Origin: Pseudomonadota bacterium
GTDB lineage: Bacteria > Pseudomonadota > Alphaproteobacteria > Rhizobiales > Rhizobiaceae
Length of the DNA: 64,000 nt
NCBI GenBank assembly: GCA_023404095.1
Contig: JAEYDD010000072.1
Location: forward strand, 372,001-436,000
Direction of reading: 5' to 3'
This document shows, piece after piece, positions 1-6,673 of the stretch. Position 1 is the first letter of the stretch. Each line of letters starts with the position of its first letter. The notes beneath the pieces were generated by a model. It was given only the letters and a program-made list of their open reading frames with translations, was not told the DNA's origin and made no database searches. Both the position numbers and the translations under genes were made by a program.

Positions 1-1979
1 TCCTCTTGCCAGCCGCCGTCTATGACGTAATCGCCCGGAAAGCCCTGCGCGTTGTAGAGTTCACGCGGCGTCAGCATGCGCATGCCGATATCGACCACCA
101 CGAAGGCCTCGCCGGCGATTTCGATCGTCACGAACTCTCGCTGGTCCCAGAACCCGTGCGCCCGCAGGAACGCCGCGACTTCTCGTGCGCGGCCTTCCTG
201 CGCCTCGGTGAAGGGCGGCGCGGAAAGCTCGCTCTCGACGTGGCTGAAACGCGGCTTCGTGGTGATTGTGTGGAACGGCTCGCCCTCCGGTGTGTCCTGG
301 TCGACGCCGTAGTAGGCATGGAGGAAGGGCGACACGAGCACCGACTTGCCGCCACCATCGGCGGTGATCGTGCCGTTCGGCTCCTCCATGCCGTGGCCGG
401 TGCTCGTGCCGAACTGGCGCGAGATGAAGGCGGAAATGACGCCCTGCTGCGCGCCGGTTGCCGTCACGGTCGACACGGGCTCGTCCGCAGCGCGCCCCGG
501 ATTGGCGCCACCGTCACGGCGGCTGTCGTTGTTGTGCTGCGCGACGAACGCGACGGCGACGCAACCATCCGCCTTGGCGGTAATCGTCGCCGTCGGCTCG
601 TCGCCACTGCGCGGCCGGCTCTGCCCGGCGCGTTCGCCGCAACCGACCAGCGTTGGAATGATGATGGCGTTCTGGTCCTTCGTGCTGGCGCAAATGGTAT
701 GATGCGGCGCGTCAGCAGGTCGGACGGCCCCGCCCTGCTGCGCATGCGTGAGAACGGGCGCGACGACCGTCAGCCCGGCACCGCCGGCCGTGATGGTGTG
801 GGCGGGCTCGTCCGCCCCGTTGAAGGGTTTGCCGGAATTGCGCATCGTCATCAGGTGCGGCGCGATCACGCCCAGCGGTGCGGCGCCACCGGGGCGCTTG
901 ATGTAGCTGTTCGCCGTGATCGTCGGCGCCGGCTCGCGCAGGTCGCTGCCCGTCGCCCCGGTGTTGAAGCGGCTGATCGACGGCGCGATGACGGCATGCT
1001 TCACCCCGCCGGCTACGACAGTGCCGAGCGGATCGTCGACGCTCATCGCGCGCGGAGCCTGCCCCTCCCGCTCGCCGTAGCCGGTTTGCACGAGGAAAGG
1101 CCGCTTGACGTCGAGCACATAGCGCTTCATCCCGCGTGCCACCCGCGCCATGGTGTTGTCCGCCAGCGGACGCACCGCCCGCAGGCCGTGCTTTTCCATG
1201 ATCTCGGCAGAGCTGTCGAAGATCGAGGGGCAAGGCAGCGACCAGTCGATGCATTCCGCCGCGGTGCGCCACGGCAGTTTCTTCCCGGCGATAACGTCGG
1301 GATCGTCCGGCCGCCCGTGCGTCGGCTCCGGCCACACTATCTTTTTGCCATCGAAGCGGATGATGACGAACAGCCGCTTCCGGATCGTCGGCGCACCATA
1401 GTCGCACGCGCGCAGCTCGCGGGATTCGAGCTTGCCGCCGAGCCGCTTCAACGCCTTCACCCATTTCCGGTAGCTCTCGCCCTTGCGCTCCGGATCGGGC
1501 ATCAGGCCGCGATCCGTCTGCACCAGCGGGCCGTAATCCTTGAACTCCTCGACGTTCTCCATGGTGACGACGTCGACGCGCCCGCCGCTCTTCTGGATGC
1601 GTTCGATCCAGCCGGGAATGATCCAGGCGAGATCGCGAATGTTGCGCTCCACCGGCTTGCCGCCCTTCGCCTTGGAGAAGTGCTTGCAGTCGGGCGAGAA
1701 GTGCATGAGGCCGATATGCCGCCCGGCGAGATAGTCCAGCGGGTCGACGCGATAGACGTTCGCCGACAAGTGCAGCGTCTCCGGATGGTTTGCCGCGTGC
1801 AGTGCCAGCGCCGCTGGATTGTGGTTGATCGCGATGTCGGGTGAGCGGCCGAGCGCAATCTCGATGCCGGTAGAAGCCCCGCCGCCGCCGGCGAAGCTGT
1901 CGACGATCAGGGGGCGAGCACCAGCACGACGACGGGAAACCTGGTCGAGGGTCGAGCCGGAAAAGAGGGTGCCGTGCAT
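1..1979 (-). CDS. C5-cytosine DNA methyltransferase, phage type (C-terminus off window)
   Basis: This is a DNA (cytosine-5) methyltransferase open to the left edge, with 659 codons visible. It starts at ATG 1979, two bases after the stop of the upstream gene. The SAM-binding motif I is DSFAGGGGASTG at residues 27-38. Motif IV is SPDCKHFSKA with the presumed catalytic Cys98; Asp precedes it where Pro is usual. Motif VI is ENV at 141-143 and motif VIII reads TIRKRLFVI. The second half holds eight spaced repeats of the type (D/E)xP-xx-T(I/V)-x-A, for example EPAPTITA, EPAHTITA, EPTATITA and EPNGTITA, which probably form the target-recognition region. The final visible segment (TPRELYNAQGFP) resembles late MTase motifs, so little is missing. 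It sits last in a leftward prophage operon and probably protects or marks phage DNA. No cognate restriction gene is seen. Confidence 0.9.
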   Translation of the reverse strand, partial: MHGTLFSGSTLDQVSRRRAGARPLIVDSFAGGGGASTGIEIALGRSPDIAINHNPAALALHAANHPETLHLSANVYRVDPLDYLAGRHIGLMHFSPDCKHFSKAKGGKPVERNIRDLAWIIPGWIERIQKSGGRVDVVTMENVEEFKDYGPLVQTDRGLMPDPERKGESYRKWVKALKRLGGKLESRELRACDYGAPTIRKRLFVIIRFDGKKIVWPEPTHGRPDDPDVIAGKKLPWRTAAECIDWSLPCPSIFDSSAEIMEKHGLRAVRPLADNTMARVARGMKRYVLDVKRPFLVQTGYGEREGQAPRAMSVDDPLGTVVAGGVKHAVIAPSISRFNTGATGSDLREPAPTITANSYIKRPGGAAPLGVIAPHLMTMRNSGKPFNGADEPAHTITAGGAGLTVVAPVLTHAQQGGAVRPADAPHHTICASTKDQNAIIIPTLVGCGERAGQSRPRSGDEPTATITAKADGCVAVAFVAQHNNDSRRDGGANPGRAADEPVSTVTATGAQQGVISAFISRQFGTSTGHGMEEPNGTITADGGGKSVLVSPFLHAYYGVDQDTPEGEPFHTITTKPRFSHVESELSAPPFTEAQEGRAREVAAFLRAHGFWDQREFVTIEIAGEAFVVVDIGMRMLTPRELYNAQGFPGDYVIDGGWQE

Positions 1980-1981
1980 GG

Positions 1982-2284
1982 TCAAGCACTCCCCTGCCCG
2001 CTCGGGTCTTCCCCGCGCGAAATCCGCCCCAGCCGCCCGCGCACGACGGCGACATCCATGCCGCCGGGCGGCACGCCGCCTTCGTCGCGAAACCTACGAA
2101 GGGCCGCGAGTTCGGTTTCGAGGTAGCGAATCCCCTCCTGGAAACCCGAAACCTGCATGCGGTTGCGGATCGTGAATTCGCAGGTCATCAGCAGGGACAA
2201 CGGGCAGGCCAGCAGCGCCACCGCCCGTTCCGAGTCCGTTGCCGCCGCTGCGATCTGCGCAATACCCTCGCGAAGTTCGTTCAT
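1982..2284 (-). CDS. hypothetical prophage protein, 100 aa
   Basis: The 100-residue product begins MNELREGIAQ and ends DPSGQGSA. I do not recognise a family. It is mostly alpha-helical in appearance, with a hydrophobic stretch near residues 22-33 (VALLACPLSLLM) and a charged middle (LETELAALRRFRDE). Its ATG overlaps the stop codon of the upstream ParB/MT-A70 gene by four bases (ATGA), and its stop lies two bases before the downstream methyltransferase start. It is therefore translationally coupled on both sides and almost certainly expressed, with a role tied to the two DNA-modifying neighbours. Confidence 0.7.
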   Translation of the reverse strand: MNELREGIAQIAAAATDSERAVALLACPLSLLMTCEFTIRNRMQVSGFQEGIRYLETELAALRRFRDEGGVPPGGMDVAVVRGRLGRISRGEDPSGQGSA

Positions 2285-3678
2285 GCAGTTTCCCCTGTTG
2301 GCGCAGCTTCATATCCCCACGCATCCCAGCCTGAGCGAGGCGCGCGGCAGAACAGCTCCAGTCGGGGCACGCCCGGATAAAGCCGCTCGATTGTCTCTGC
2401 GTAGAAATCGGGCTTGGCCGAGTGCCGCCCCTTCTGTTCGGAATAGACCGTCTCCGGCTGCGAGCCGGGCAGCGGCGCGGGCACGTCGCCGCGACGGCCG
2501 ATCAGAAGCAGTTCGTGCCGGTCGCGCCCCCAGTAGCCGGTCACGGCCACCTGCTTGTCCCAGATCCAGTGATGCACATAGGCAAAGCCCCATGCCGCCA
2601 TGACGCGCAGCGCATCCGGCAGCATCGGGTTCGTCGCCCAAAGGAAGAGAACGGCGTCACGCCCCGCCGGCGATCCGATCCTTTCGAACAGCTGGCAGAT
2701 CTCGTCGGTCGGCATGGTCGGATAGTGGTTCTCCGCGCTCTTCTCACGCCCCGTGATCTCGGAGCGCACGGCGAACTGCCAAGGCGGGTCGGCATAGATG
2801 ACGGGATACTTCTGAGACACTTCGCCCGCCGTTTGCTGTCCGGCGCTGGCGACCAGCGCCATGTGCCGCAAACGACCCTCGTGGCGCATCTTCGCCCGTT
2901 TCGCCCGGATCTCCTTGGAGAGCTGGACGATCTTCTTTTCTTCCTCGCGCAGAACCCTTTCCTGCTCTTCGCGCTCCAGATGGCTGATCGCCTCACCGGC
3001 ATGCACCGATACCCGGCCATCGCGGATCGCATCGGAAAGCGCCTCGACGCCATTGTCGCGAACCCGCTTTGCCGCGGCCACGGCCCGTTCCGAAATCGAC
3101 AGCCGGCGCGCCGCCTCGCGGGTCTGCAAATTTGCAGGCCCGGCCGTGTTCTGGTTCATGCCGCGTTCCCAGTCGACGACCCGTGCGGCCACCATCGCGC
3201 GCTGGCTTTCGCTCAGGTGCCGGCGATGCAGGTTCAGCGACAGGACAAAGCCGAGCGGATCGTTCCCCTCGTATTCCTTGGTCCAGGCGTCAATTCCAAG
3301 CAGCGCGCACGCCGCCTCGCGGTTCCGCCCGTCAAGGATCTGGCCATCGAGGAGCCAGACAGGCTCTTCCTGCCCGCGCGTGGCGATATCGTCGGAAAGC
3401 CGCCGCACCTCGTCGTCGGAGAGCATGGGAAACAGTGTAGCCAGCGGATGATGCGGAAGCCGCGCTGGGCCATCCGATGCGCTGCCACCCGCAAGCGCCG
3501 CCCTGCCCTCGTCCGTGATCGTGCAACGCTCAAGTTCGGTCGGGTGCCGTTGCACCAGCCCCATGCCGTGCAGCCGCACGATCCGGTTCCTATCGGGAAT
3601 GCTTGCGGCGACGAACGCCCCTTCGTCCGCCGCCACCTGCAAAATGCGACGCTGCTCGCTACTGAGCGCCGCCATCAC
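2281..3678 (-). CDS. ParB-like / MT-A70 adenine methyltransferase fusion
   Basis: The 465-residue protein has three parts. Residues about 1-65 look like a winged helix (EQRRILQVAADEGAF, ITDEGRAAL). Residues about 75-245 are a ParB-type domain with DGQILDGRNREAA, a helix-turn-helix (TREAARRLSISERAV) and a basic coiled stretch. From about residue 290 there is an MT-A70 methyltransferase domain with the catalytic motif DPPW (YADPPWQF) and LFLWATNPM. MT-A70 enzymes methylate adenine N6; the ParB-like half probably binds DNA or nucleotide. Two adjacent ATG codons can serve as start. It is the first methyltransferase in the leftward prophage operon, overlapping the next gene by four bases. A role in adenine methylation of phage or host DNA is inferred. 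Confidence 0.85.
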   Translation of the reverse strand: MMAALSSEQRRILQVAADEGAFVAASIPDRNRIVRLHGMGLVQRHPTELERCTITDEGRAALAGGSASDGPARLPHHPLATLFPMLSDDEVRRLSDDIATRGQEEPVWLLDGQILDGRNREAACALLGIDAWTKEYEGNDPLGFVLSLNLHRRHLSESQRAMVAARVVDWERGMNQNTAGPANLQTREAARRLSISERAVAAAKRVRDNGVEALSDAIRDGRVSVHAGEAISHLEREEQERVLREEEKKIVQLSKEIRAKRAKMRHEGRLRHMALVASAGQQTAGEVSQKYPVIYADPPWQFAVRSEITGREKSAENHYPTMPTDEICQLFERIGSPAGRDAVLFLWATNPMLPDALRVMAAWGFAYVHHWIWDKQVAVTGYWGRDRHELLLIGRRGDVPAPLPGSQPETVYSEQKGRHSAKPDFYAETIERLYPGVPRLELFCRAPRSGWDAWGYEAAPTGETA

Positions 3679-3752
3679 ACAGCCCTCGCAGGAACAAGCG
3701 CGTTTGATACGCGTTTTAGCGAAACCGGAATTGCTCCGGCAGGAGAGCGGAG

Positions 3753-4004
3753 ATGACCATCTATAAGGAATGGCCCCGCGGGGTACCCATCGATCTCGGT
3801 GACGACGGATTTGTTGTGGTTCACAACACCTTCGAAGCGAGCATCATTCTCTCCAACTGCTGGCCAGAGCGCGATGGTTCGGCCTACAGCCGTGCCATGG
3901 AGGTCCTGTATGACGCTTTCGACGACGTGGTAGACGACGACACCGCGCGCCGGGCGTTTATCGCCGCTGCCGAGGAAGCCCGCCTGGTCGTTCAGTTGCA
4001 CTAG
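3753..4004 (+). CDS. DUF982-family protein
   Basis: The 83-residue protein starts MTIYKEWPRG behind a good ribosome-binding site (GGAGAGCGGAG). It carries the DUF982 pattern typical of Rhizobiales: a WP motif in the middle (SNCWPERDGSAYSRA), then a helix with DDTARRAFIAAAEEA and a short beta strand (RLVVQLH). The function of the family is unknown; copies are abundant in rhizobial genomes. It lies on the opposite strand to its neighbours and splits the leftward prophage operon. The overlapping antisense frame at 3675-4016 has no family features and is judged a shadow. Confidence 0.8.
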   Translation: MTIYKEWPRGVPIDLGDDGFVVVHNTFEASIILSNCWPERDGSAYSRAMEVLYDAFDDVVDDDTARRAFIAAAEEARLVVQLH

Positions 4005-4015
4005 ACGCTCAACCA

Positions 4016-4297
4016 TCAGGCCGACCTCGTCACGCGATTGACGTAGGCGCGCCCCTCGGTGGTCAGGTGCAAAATTTCATCGTCACGGCTGTCGAGACGC
4101 AGAAAGCCGGCATCGATACACCGCCACGCGATTTCCTCGTCCCCATTACGCTCACAACGATAAGGTCCCGCTGCCGCCAGCACGCGGCGCAGCAGCGCCA
4201 CGCCGCGAAGTCCGATCGGCCCGCCCCTTCGCATCGCCGCATCAAAACCGCGCCGTTCCTTGCCCGCGTAGGGAATCTTCACGGTGGAGCCGCGCAT
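4016..4297 (-). CDS. hypothetical prophage protein with winged-helix-like C-terminus
   Basis: The product has about 93 residues starting MRGSTVKIPY. The ATG at 4297 overlaps the stop of the upstream CII-like gene by one base (TGATG) and is preceded by GGGAGGG, so it is preferred over the GTG one codon earlier. The C-terminal half (WRCIDAGFLRLDSRDD, LTTEGRAYV) resembles the recognition helix and wing of small winged-helix DNA-binding proteins. I do not recognise a named family. Its place directly after the CII-like gene suggests an accessory regulator or early phage function. Confidence 0.65.
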   Translation of the reverse strand: MRGSTVKIPYAGKERRGFDAAMRRGGPIGLRGVALLRRVLAAAGPYRCERNGDEEIAWRCIDAGFLRLDSRDDEILHLTTEGRAYVNRVTRSA

Positions 4298-4803
4298 CAC
4301 TCGCCCTCCCCAACCACACGAAGGCCCGCGCGCCCGCCGCCCGAGGCGATGATTTCCGTCAGTGCCGTCTTCACGTCGGGCAGTTTGCGCTCCATCTGCT
4401 CCAGGTTGCGCAGCGAGAGGAGCGCTTCGGCGGGCGTCACCACCAGATCGGCGGATGCATTGGCTAGGCTGACCTGGAACTCGCCATTCAGCCGCTGCAG
4501 TTCGGCGTTGTCGCGCATGATGCAGCGGCTATCGGCCGGGTTGTCCTTCGGGTTGACCAGCGCACAGCCGTGCAGTTCGGCCATCGCCCGCGTCACGACG
4601 GGTTCGCCGCATTCCGCTTCGAGCCGAATCGTTGCCGCGATTGGCAGCAGCTCGGTATCGCCTGCCGAGTTGCATCGGCCGATCTGGCTTTTGGAGATCG
4701 AAGCCAGCCTTGCGCTTTCCTCGATCCCGCCATTGAGCTTGATCAGCATGCGGTTCGCAGCCTTCAGCCGATGGAACCAGGCATTCGTCATCGTATCGGA
4801 CAT
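4297..4803 (-). CDS. phage CII-like regulatory protein
   Basis: The 168-residue protein starts MSDTMTNAWFHRL at ATG 4803, preceded by GGGAGA; a longer frame reaching 4830 has no ribosome-binding site. Residues about 10-60 contain a helix-turn-helix (SARLASISKSQIGRCNS) followed by the segment LPIAATIRLEAECGEP, an arrangement seen in phage regulatory proteins of the CII type. The C-terminal part is helical and lacks recognised motifs. It is separated from the Cro-like gene by about 360 bases without a convincing gene, and is followed tightly by three more leftward genes. It probably controls the early operon; its target is unknown. Confidence 0.6.
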   Translation of the reverse strand: MSDTMTNAWFHRLKAANRMLIKLNGGIEESARLASISKSQIGRCNSAGDTELLPIAATIRLEAECGEPVVTRAMAELHGCALVNPKDNPADSRCIMRDNAELQRLNGEFQVSLANASADLVVTPAEALLSLRNLEQMERKLPDVKTALTEIIASGGGRAGLRVVGEGE

Positions 4804-5165
4804 GGAAGTGTCTCCCGCGCGAGCGCGCAAAAAGCTTTCCCGCGCCGGGAAATCCGGCGGGGTTTTCCCGTTCTGGGAAGGATCGGAACGTGAGAGTTTC
4901 AGGGCCTCAGATCACGGAGGCCCGCATGCCAATCGAAAGAGAAAACGAAAGCGCCCGGCGTGCAGATTGGTCCGCCGCCCGCCGGGCTGGGGCCGCCGCA
5001 TGGCAGGGGGGCCCGCGCGGCGTGGGGAACGATGAAGACGGGAAAGATGCGCCGGAGCGGCAGGAAACACCCGCCAGCTCCGGCACAAAGTTGCAAGGCG
5101 GCTGGGAGGAGCGCTCCAGAGGGGAACGACGCCTTGCACAAATGAGACGTGCGAGAGGGCCGCTT
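4804..5165. other. gap without a convincing gene
   Basis: These 362 bases lie between the Cro-like and CII-like genes. A frame on the minus strand (4912-5169) overlaps the Cro-like stop by ATGA, but its product is rich in Arg, Pro and Ser and looks non-coding. A plus-strand frame from 4926 (MPIERENESARRADW) has a GGAGG-like site but reads on through the whole Cro-like gene. Neither is supported enough to call. Confidence 0.4.
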
Positions 5166-5390
5166 TCATTCGGCGGCCTCCGGGGTCGTAAACAATTCAG
5201 GCAAAAGAAGATTTCGCGCGATGCCAGTTATCCGCTCTACCTCGATTGCGCGACGAGGAGTGATCTGGCCCCGTTCCCAGCGCAATACCGTCGACTTATC
5301 CACCGGCGGCGTGAACAGTTGGCCAAACGCCTCAAGACTCATTTGGTCGTTGCGCGCACGGAATTTCGCGATCTCGGATTCAGCTCTCAT
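5166..5390 (-). CDS. Cro/YdaS-like helix-turn-helix regulator
   Basis: The 74-residue protein has one helix-turn-helix: SLEAFGQLFTPPVDKSTVLR followed by WERGQITPRRAIEVERITG. The WERG-x-ITP-xx-A pattern is typical of Cro- or YdaS-like phage regulators. It is divergent from the 114-residue repressor gene at 5487, and a perfect 19-bp operator starts 11 bases upstream of its ATG. The layout matches a lambdoid switch in which this protein turns down the opposing repressor and the leftward early operon. It has no dimerisation or protease domain. Confidence 0.75.
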   Translation of the reverse strand: MRAESEIAKFRARNDQMSLEAFGQLFTPPVDKSTVLRWERGQITPRRAIEVERITGIARNLLLPELFTTPEAAE

Positions 5391-5400
5391 GGATCATACG

Positions 5401-5419
5401 AGTTGCATAAGTTGCAACT
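5401..5419. promoter_or_regulatory. prophage operator 1 (19-bp perfect dyad)
   Basis: The sequence AGTTGCATAAGTTGCAACT is a perfect inverted repeat (7-bp arms, 5-bp centre). It lies 11 bases upstream of the Cro-like gene, where a leftward promoter is expected; TATGAT on the minus strand (5398-5393) is a possible -10 element. It matches the AGTTGC-N7-GCAACT pattern of three other sites in the locus, so it is the likely binding site of one or both helix-turn-helix proteins. Confidence 0.7.
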
Positions 5420-5477
5420 TTTTTCAGGTCATCTTGTTGCACGCCATCGTAACGCCCTCCAACATGGCCTGCGGTAG

Positions 5478-5496
5478 AGTTGCGCAATGAGCAACG
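5478..5496. promoter_or_regulatory. prophage operator 2, overlapping the repressor start codon
   Basis: AGTTGC-N7-GCAACG at this position keeps the spacing of the other sites, with one mismatch in the last base. The ATG of the repressor gene (5487-5489) lies inside the central spacer. Binding here would block transcription or translation initiation of the repressor itself, which suggests autoregulation or repression by the Cro-like protein. A degenerate half-site (TTGTTGC at 5434-5440) lies between operators 1 and 2. Confidence 0.6.
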
Positions 5497-5831
5497 TCTC
5501 GCAGATTCACTCAGACAAAACCCCTGTGCGCTTCCACTTCATCCCCGAGTGGGCCGCGAAGCGGAACCTCTCCCAGAGCGATGTCGCGCGCGAGGTGGGC
5601 GCCGACAAGAGCTTGGTATCGCGCTGGTGGAGCGGGGTTTTACCTAAGCCAGACTACCTTGAGCGTCTCGCGGCGCTATTTGGCACGGATATTCACGGCC
5701 TTTTTCGCGATCCTGAAGAAGATTGGCTTGCTCGATTCTTTAGAGATAAGAGCGAAGCACAGCGAGAACAGGCGATAGAAATGCTGAAAGTTCTTTTCAA
5801 GGACCTCGGGAAGACCGGTACAAACGATTGA
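5487..5831 (+). CDS. prophage CI-like repressor (XRE-family HTH)
   Basis: The 114-residue protein carries an XRE helix-turn-helix at about residues 27-66 (LSQSDVAREVGADKSLVSRW, then PKPDYLERLAALFG). The C-terminal 40 residues are a charged helix (EDWLARFFRDKSEAQREQAI), probably for dimerisation. There is no LexA-type peptidase domain, so induction by RecA-stimulated self-cleavage is not expected. It is divergent from the Cro-like gene. A weak ribosome-binding site GGTAGAG precedes the ATG, which is embedded in an operator dyad. It is inferred to hold the prophage silent by binding the four 19-bp operators. Confidence 0.75.
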   Translation: MSNVSQIHSDKTPVRFHFIPEWAAKRNLSQSDVAREVGADKSLVSRWWSGVLPKPDYLERLAALFGTDIHGLFRDPEEDWLARFFRDKSEAQREQAIEMLKVLFKDLGKTGTND

Positions 5832-5880
5832 GCCGGCTCACTCATCCCAATATCTTGTAATCCGCCGTCACACCCCTGCA

Positions 5881-5917
5881 GAAAAAAACGAGGGAAGCGC
5901 ATCCGCGCTCCCTTCAC
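5881..5917 (-). terminator. Rho-independent terminator reading leftward
   Basis: On the minus strand the hairpin AGGGAGCGC / GCGCTTCCCT with a GGAT loop is followed by GTTTTTTTC, a seven-U tract. The tract is on the left, so the terminator suits leftward transcription, yet no convincing leftward gene enters it from the right. It may also work as a stem without U-tract for the repressor gene ending at 5831. Confidence 0.65.
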
Positions 5918-5968
5918 GCCTCTGCGCGTCGGAACCAGGAGCTACCCAAGCATACTGTGCAACAATTT

Positions 5969-5987
5969 AGTTGCATAACATGCAACT
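5969..5987. promoter_or_regulatory. prophage operator 3 (perfect dyad)
   Basis: AGTTGCATAACATGCAACT is a perfect 8-3-8 inverted repeat and fits AGTTGC-N7-GCAACT exactly. It lies 34 bases from operator 4 and about 130 bases upstream of the rightward small-protein operon. An extra half-site (GTGCAAC, 5958-5964) adjoins it. Confidence 0.7.
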
Positions 5988-6002
5988 TTTTAAATTGACC
6001 AT

Positions 6003-6021
6003 AGTTGCATCTTATGCAACT
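6003..6021. promoter_or_regulatory. prophage operator 4 (perfect dyad)
   Basis: AGTTGCATCTTATGCAACT is a second perfect 8-3-8 repeat. TTGACC at 5995-6000, between operators 3 and 4, could be the -35 element of a rightward promoter, which would place operator 4 across the promoter spacer. This arrangement suggests repression of the operon starting at 6116. Confidence 0.7.
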
Positions 6022-6115
6022 CCTTGCATCGTTGGCCGGCAACAGGGCCGCCGCGTCTCCTCCAAGGCGGCGGCCCACCTTTCCGGCCTCATTCACCCCA
6101 ACATGGAGAATGACG

Positions 6116-6310
6116 ATGCATACCAACATGCTCCCCCCGAAGCAGAAGGCCCGCGTTGCCCAGATCGCCACTATCATGCGCGAGTGCCCGGACGGCCATT
6201 GCGATGAGACCTATCTGCGAAACCGCGGCGTGACCGGCGCCGAGATGACGACCCTCGTTCCGAAGGCGGTCGAGGAAGCGAACGCCGCCGCCGTCCGCCA
6301 CGCAGCCTGA
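6116..6310 (+). CDS. hypothetical prophage protein, 64 aa
   Basis: The product starts MHTNMLPPKQKARVAQ; ATG 6116 has GGAG seven bases upstream, so it is preferred over ATG 6110 in the same frame. The protein is largely helical (ARVAQIATIMRECPDG, VPKAVEEANAAAVRHAA) and has two cysteines (Cys23 and Cys28), with a HCD motif at the second. No family is recognised. It is the first gene after operators 3 and 4 and heads a tight rightward cluster of small proteins, so it is probably under repressor control. Confidence 0.6.
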   Translation: MHTNMLPPKQKARVAQIATIMRECPDGHCDETYLRNRGVTGAEMTTLVPKAVEEANAAAVRHAA

Positions 6311-6325
6311 TCGGAGGCTGCCGCC

Positions 6326-6487
6326 ATGAACCAGCAACCCCGCGACTACGCCATCCGGCCGCGCAGTGCGCAACGCGACCTGCTTCGCCTCCGGATCAGA
6401 GATCTCGAAAACCAGCGCTTCGCCCTTCTGGCGGTCGCGGGGCTGCTGGCCTTCGCCCTAACAGGCGTTCTCGTTCTCGGAGCCTGA
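6326..6487 (+). CDS. small single-pass membrane protein, 53 aa
   Basis: The protein starts MNQQPRDYAIRPRS with GGAGG upstream at 6313-6317. Residues about 19-31 are charged (DLLRLRIRDLENQRF), followed by one transmembrane helix at about 33-52 (LLAVAGLLAFALTGVLVLGA) at the very C-terminus. It is fifteen bases downstream of the 64-residue gene and four bases before the next start. The tail-anchored form suits a phage membrane or lysis accessory protein, but function cannot be assigned. It is below the length limit of most ORF callers. Confidence 0.55.
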   Translation: MNQQPRDYAIRPRSAQRDLLRLRIRDLENQRFALLAVAGLLAFALTGVLVLGA

Positions 6488-6491
6488 GCCG

Positions 6492-6668
6492 ATGCGCACG
6501 CACCGCTTCCCCCGATATCCGATCGAGCGCGTCGAGGCCGACTGGTCGCGCATCGACAGCCTGATCGCCGCCCGCGCCCGCGCCGACCGCATCAGCAACC
6601 GGCTCATGTACCTCTTGCTGCCGACGCTCATCGTCGGCCTCTCCACCTTCATTCTCTGCCGGAGCTGA
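6492..6668 (+). CDS. small single-pass membrane protein, 58 aa
   Basis: The protein starts MRTHRFPRYPIERVEADW and carries a C-terminal transmembrane helix at about residues 38-55 (LMYLLLPTLIVGLSTFIL). The N-terminal part is charged and helical. Its layout (basic soluble head, C-terminal helix) resembles the 53-residue gene immediately upstream, from which it is separated by four bases, although the sequences are not alike. No family is recognised. Confidence 0.55.
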   Translation: MRTHRFPRYPIERVEADWSRIDSLIAARARADRISNRLMYLLLPTLIVGLSTFILCRS

Positions 6669-6673
6669 TGCCC

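Noticed and set aside
6..1844. 612-residue plus-strand frame at the left edge
   Set aside because: It is antisense to the C5-methyltransferase, has no family motif, and is rich in Arg, Ala and His as typical GC-rich shadow frames are.
712..2055. 447-residue minus-strand frame
   Set aside because: It is the wrong frame of the methyltransferase gene; conserved motifs I, IV, VI and VIII are all in the neighbouring frame.
3675..4016. 113-residue minus-strand frame opposite the DUF982 gene
   Set aside because: The plus-strand frame carries the DUF982 signature and a good ribosome-binding site; the minus frame has neither.
4890..5477. Plus-strand frame that could encode a basic, Rmf-like phage protein from 4926
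   Set aside because: It reads through the entire Cro-like gene on the opposite strand, and only its first 80 residues look protein-like.
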